Of a stretch of 47,473 bases of DNA, positions 45,811-47,473 are shown piece by piece (positions within the stretch are counted from its first letter, which is position 1; every line of letters begins with the position of its first letter). Under the pieces are notes generated by a model, which ran no database searches, was not told the origin of the DNA, and saw only the letters and a program-made list of their open reading frames with translations. The position numbers were made by a program, and so were the translations under genes. This DNA comes from an uncultured Holophagaceae bacterium (lineage in GTDB: Bacteria; Acidobacteriota; Holophagae; Holophagales; Holophagaceae): contig CAIQPH010000039.1 of NCBI GenBank assembly GCA_903873655.1, positions 1 through 47,473 of the forward strand, written 5' to 3'.

Positions 45811-45872
45811 ATGAGCCAATCGCGGATAACGGTTTGCCGCCGTTCCTGTGATTTGGATGAAATGTCCCAGCT

Positions 45873-45917
45873 TTCGCGTTTCGCGAATGAAGAAATTCGT
45901 GTTTCGCGAAACGCGAA
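45873..45917. repeat. Perfect 15-bp inverted repeat with 15-base spacer
   Basis: TTCGCGTTTCGCGAA (45873-45887) is repeated as its exact reverse complement TTCGCGAAACGCGAA (45903-45917), with 15 bases between. Each arm also contains the 8-bp palindrome TTCGCGAA. It lies in the 262-base gap between the unknown gene (ending 45810) and the Tricorn remnant (ending 46073). The stem is followed by TGGGCAAATCC, not by a T run, so it is not a typical terminator. It could be a protein-binding operator, a recombination or mobile-repeat site, or a long RNA hairpin between convergent genes. Confidence 0.75.
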
Positions 45918-46072
45918 TGGGCAAATCCTTCGACCATGATACTCAAGCCGCAGGGTCTGCTTGGTTTCAGAAACCGATGGTAATCAAACAGATTGAAAAA
46001 TGCTTGAGCAAACCTGCATCACTCTTGCGACTCTGGTAACTCATGACCTCACCCAAGGGGTGATGGGTTCTG

Positions 46073-47245
46073 TCACCTTGCTTTGGAGTAGGCGGGAATG
46101 CCCTTGGGTTGGATGGGAGTCAAGGGTTCTTTACCCAGCTTGTCCATGAGTAGATTGAGGGCTGTTTCCAGTTGGCGATCGCGGCCCTCGAAGGTCTCTT
46201 TGGGCAAGTTCACCACCTCCACGTCTGGGGGCACACCCACGCCTTCGATGATCCAGGCGCCGTTCCTGATGTGGTGCTGGGGCCATTCGGCGGCCCGCAC
46301 CTGCCCCTTGTCCACCAGGACGTTGGAATCCGTAAGCCAGGCCCCGGCGCCCGCCGTGCGGCGACCTATTAAAGGACCCAAGCCTAGCGCCTTGATGCCG
46401 GCAGCGAAGGTTTCGCCGTCGCTGTAGGTGAACTCATCCACGAGTACCACGAGGTGACCTCGGAAGGTCTGCTGCATGTTGGTTCCAAGAGGGCGGCCAT
46501 GGGCGTCCGTCCAAAAAGCCCAGGCCCGGCGCAGAAGCTTCTCGATCACCCAACTGTCGATGTTGCCCCCATTGTTGCGCCGCACATCGAGGATCAGGCC
46601 TTCGCGATCGACCTGGCCGTAGAACTCCCGGGCAAAAGTATTAATATCTCCAGGGCCCATGGCGCGCAGGTGCAGGTACCCGACCCGCCCCTGGCTAGCC
46701 TGATCCACCTGACGGCGCAGTCCCTCTTCCCAGTCGCTGTAGCGCAGGCTGCCCTGCCGTATGGCATCGATGGCCGTGACCACCACGGGTTTCAAGGCTT
46801 CAGGCCCGCGCTTGAACGCCAGCAGGACCTGCTGGCTGGCCTTGTTGCGGAGGAGGTCCGAGAGATCCCGAGCCTCAAGGACAGGGCGGCCGTTGACCGC
46901 AGTGAGGAGGTCGCCTTCCCTCAGCCCGAGCGCTGGTTGGGCCAGGGGCGAGGCCTCGGAAGGCAATTCCGCCTCGGTGCGGTAGATGTGGTCAAGTCGA
47001 TAGCCTCCTGCTGCGCGACTGAACACCGCACCCAGAAAGGCCTGGGTCGAACCATCCTGGGCCGTGCGCTGGTCACCTGGGCGGGTCTGGGAATGGAGGG
47101 CTCCCAACTCGCCCACCATTTGTCCCAGGAGATCGTTCAACTCGGCGCGATCGGTGATCCGGGCGACCAGTGGTTCATACTTCCGGCAGACAGCCTCCCA
47201 GTCGATGCCCCGCATGTGGTTGTCGAAGAAGCGATCCCGGTGCAT
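46073..47245 (-). pseudogene. Tricorn-type (S41) protease C-terminal half, interrupted by an insertion element
   Basis: From HRDRFFDNHMRGIDWEAV onward the frame matches the C-terminal half of Tricorn proteases: the C1 domain with LNDLLGQMVGELGALHSQ, a PDZ domain (LREGDLLTAVNGRP), and the S41 catalytic C2 domain with RRNNGG and EFTYSDGE, whose Ser codon is at 46421-46423. In Tricorn proteins about 600 residues of beta-propeller precede this. Here, 5' of the MHRDR codons, the sequence changes to unrelated DNA that leads into a transposase gene on the other strand. The frame stays open to 47344 by chance. The gene is probably disrupted at about 47245; the N-terminal part may lie beyond the window. 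Confidence 0.75.
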
Positions 47246-47473
47246 GGTTGTGTATAAAAGTGTCTGTAAGTCCGGCTGGGCGGCTTGAAGTAGAAGGTGG
47301 CCACCGAGTCCGGTAGGTTGATCGCGTTCAAAACCACCAACCATGGAGGACGCGATGGCCGAAGGGAAGTGTGGGCCCGGAAGGGGCTTTGGGGAAGGTT
47401 TGTTCGCAGACGGAGGTGAGAGCGTCAGGGCGCTCGTGGAGGAGGTCGTGCAGGCATTGATCGGCGCGGAGGC
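47246..47473 (+). mobile_element. Left end of an insertion sequence (probably IS256 family)
   Basis: The boundary is inferred, not seen exactly: Tricorn similarity stops near 47245 and a transposase gene starts at 47355. The first bases (TTGTGTATAAAAGTGTCTGT, 47248-47267) are AT-rich and contain a GTGTAAA-like motif common at ends of IS256-type elements. The right end, terminal inverted repeat and target duplication lie outside the window. Confidence 0.6.
47355..47473 (+). CDS. Transposase N terminus (IS256/mutator type, partial)
   Basis: ATG 47355 has GGAGG five bases upstream. The 39 visible codons include SVRALVEEVVQALIGAE, which fits the N-terminal helical segment of IS256/mutator-type transposases (typically LxxxVxxLLxAExxxxLGA). 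The catalytic DDE domain is beyond the right edge, so the family call rests on this short stretch and the position of the IS end. Confidence 0.6.
   Translation, partial: MAEGKCGPGRGFGEGLFADGGESVRALVEEVVQALIGAE

Noticed and set aside
45848..46039. A 63-codon plus-strand frame across the inverted repeat
   Set aside because: The translation simply reads the palindromic repeat (FRVSR.../FRETR); no ribosome site.

Overview
The window is high-GC DNA from a Gram-negative bacterium. It carries two Liv-type ABC transporters with predicted lipoprotein binding proteins, a signal-peptide M28 peptidase, a Tricorn-type protease, an SpmA-SpmB fusion and a lysine-tailed HU protein. An Acidobacteriota (Holophaga/Geothrix-like) origin is my best guess from overall gene character; nothing here proves it. 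Both edges lie in transposase genes: the tail of an IS481-type transposase on the left and the head of a probable IS256-type transposase on the right.

Layout. Positions 311-3982 (+) hold an M16 peptidase, rlmN, dut and a dienelactone hydrolase. A MetX-like hydrolase (-) and an M28 peptidase (+) follow. From 10098 back to 6725 (-) there is a compact lipid set (diacylglycerol-kinase-like, CDP-archaeol-synthase-like, CDP-alcohol phosphatidyltransferase) that ends in rsmH. It is interrupted by a 273-nt element bounded by long inverted repeats. Next come a GGDEF/EAL protein (-), a TrmO-methyltransferase fusion with a membrane HExxH protein (+), and two complete five-gene Liv-type ABC transporter operons facing each other tail to tail (13792-19104 and 23660-19113).

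Positions 23759-30536 hold an acyl-CoA synthetase, a SRAP protein, an aldo/keto reductase, a GNAT/DUF4337 pair, a small unknown protein, HU with a clear terminator, and the SpmAB fusion. The SpmAB fusion belongs to a (-) operon with an MsbA-like exporter and a TesA-like SGNH esterase. That esterase diverges from an ABC ATPase and a giant FtsX-type permease, the same arrangement as tesA/ybbA-ybbP in E. coli. A probable AddAB helicase-nuclease pair follows (43179-37119, -).

The right-hand part looks eroded and recently rearranged. It has a molybdopterin-oxidoreductase tail remnant (36821-37021), an internally deleted topoisomerase remnant (43352-43582), a striking 15-bp inverted repeat (45873-45917), and a Tricorn-type protease gene that appears to be cut by an insertion sequence at about 47245.

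The most promising undescribed items are the structured inverted-repeat element at 8347-8619, the lipid cassette with an archaeal-type CDP-lipid synthase homologue, the TrmO-methyltransferase fusion, and the TesA/YbbAP neighbourhood extended by an exporter and SpmAB. I see no CRISPR array, tRNA or rRNA gene.
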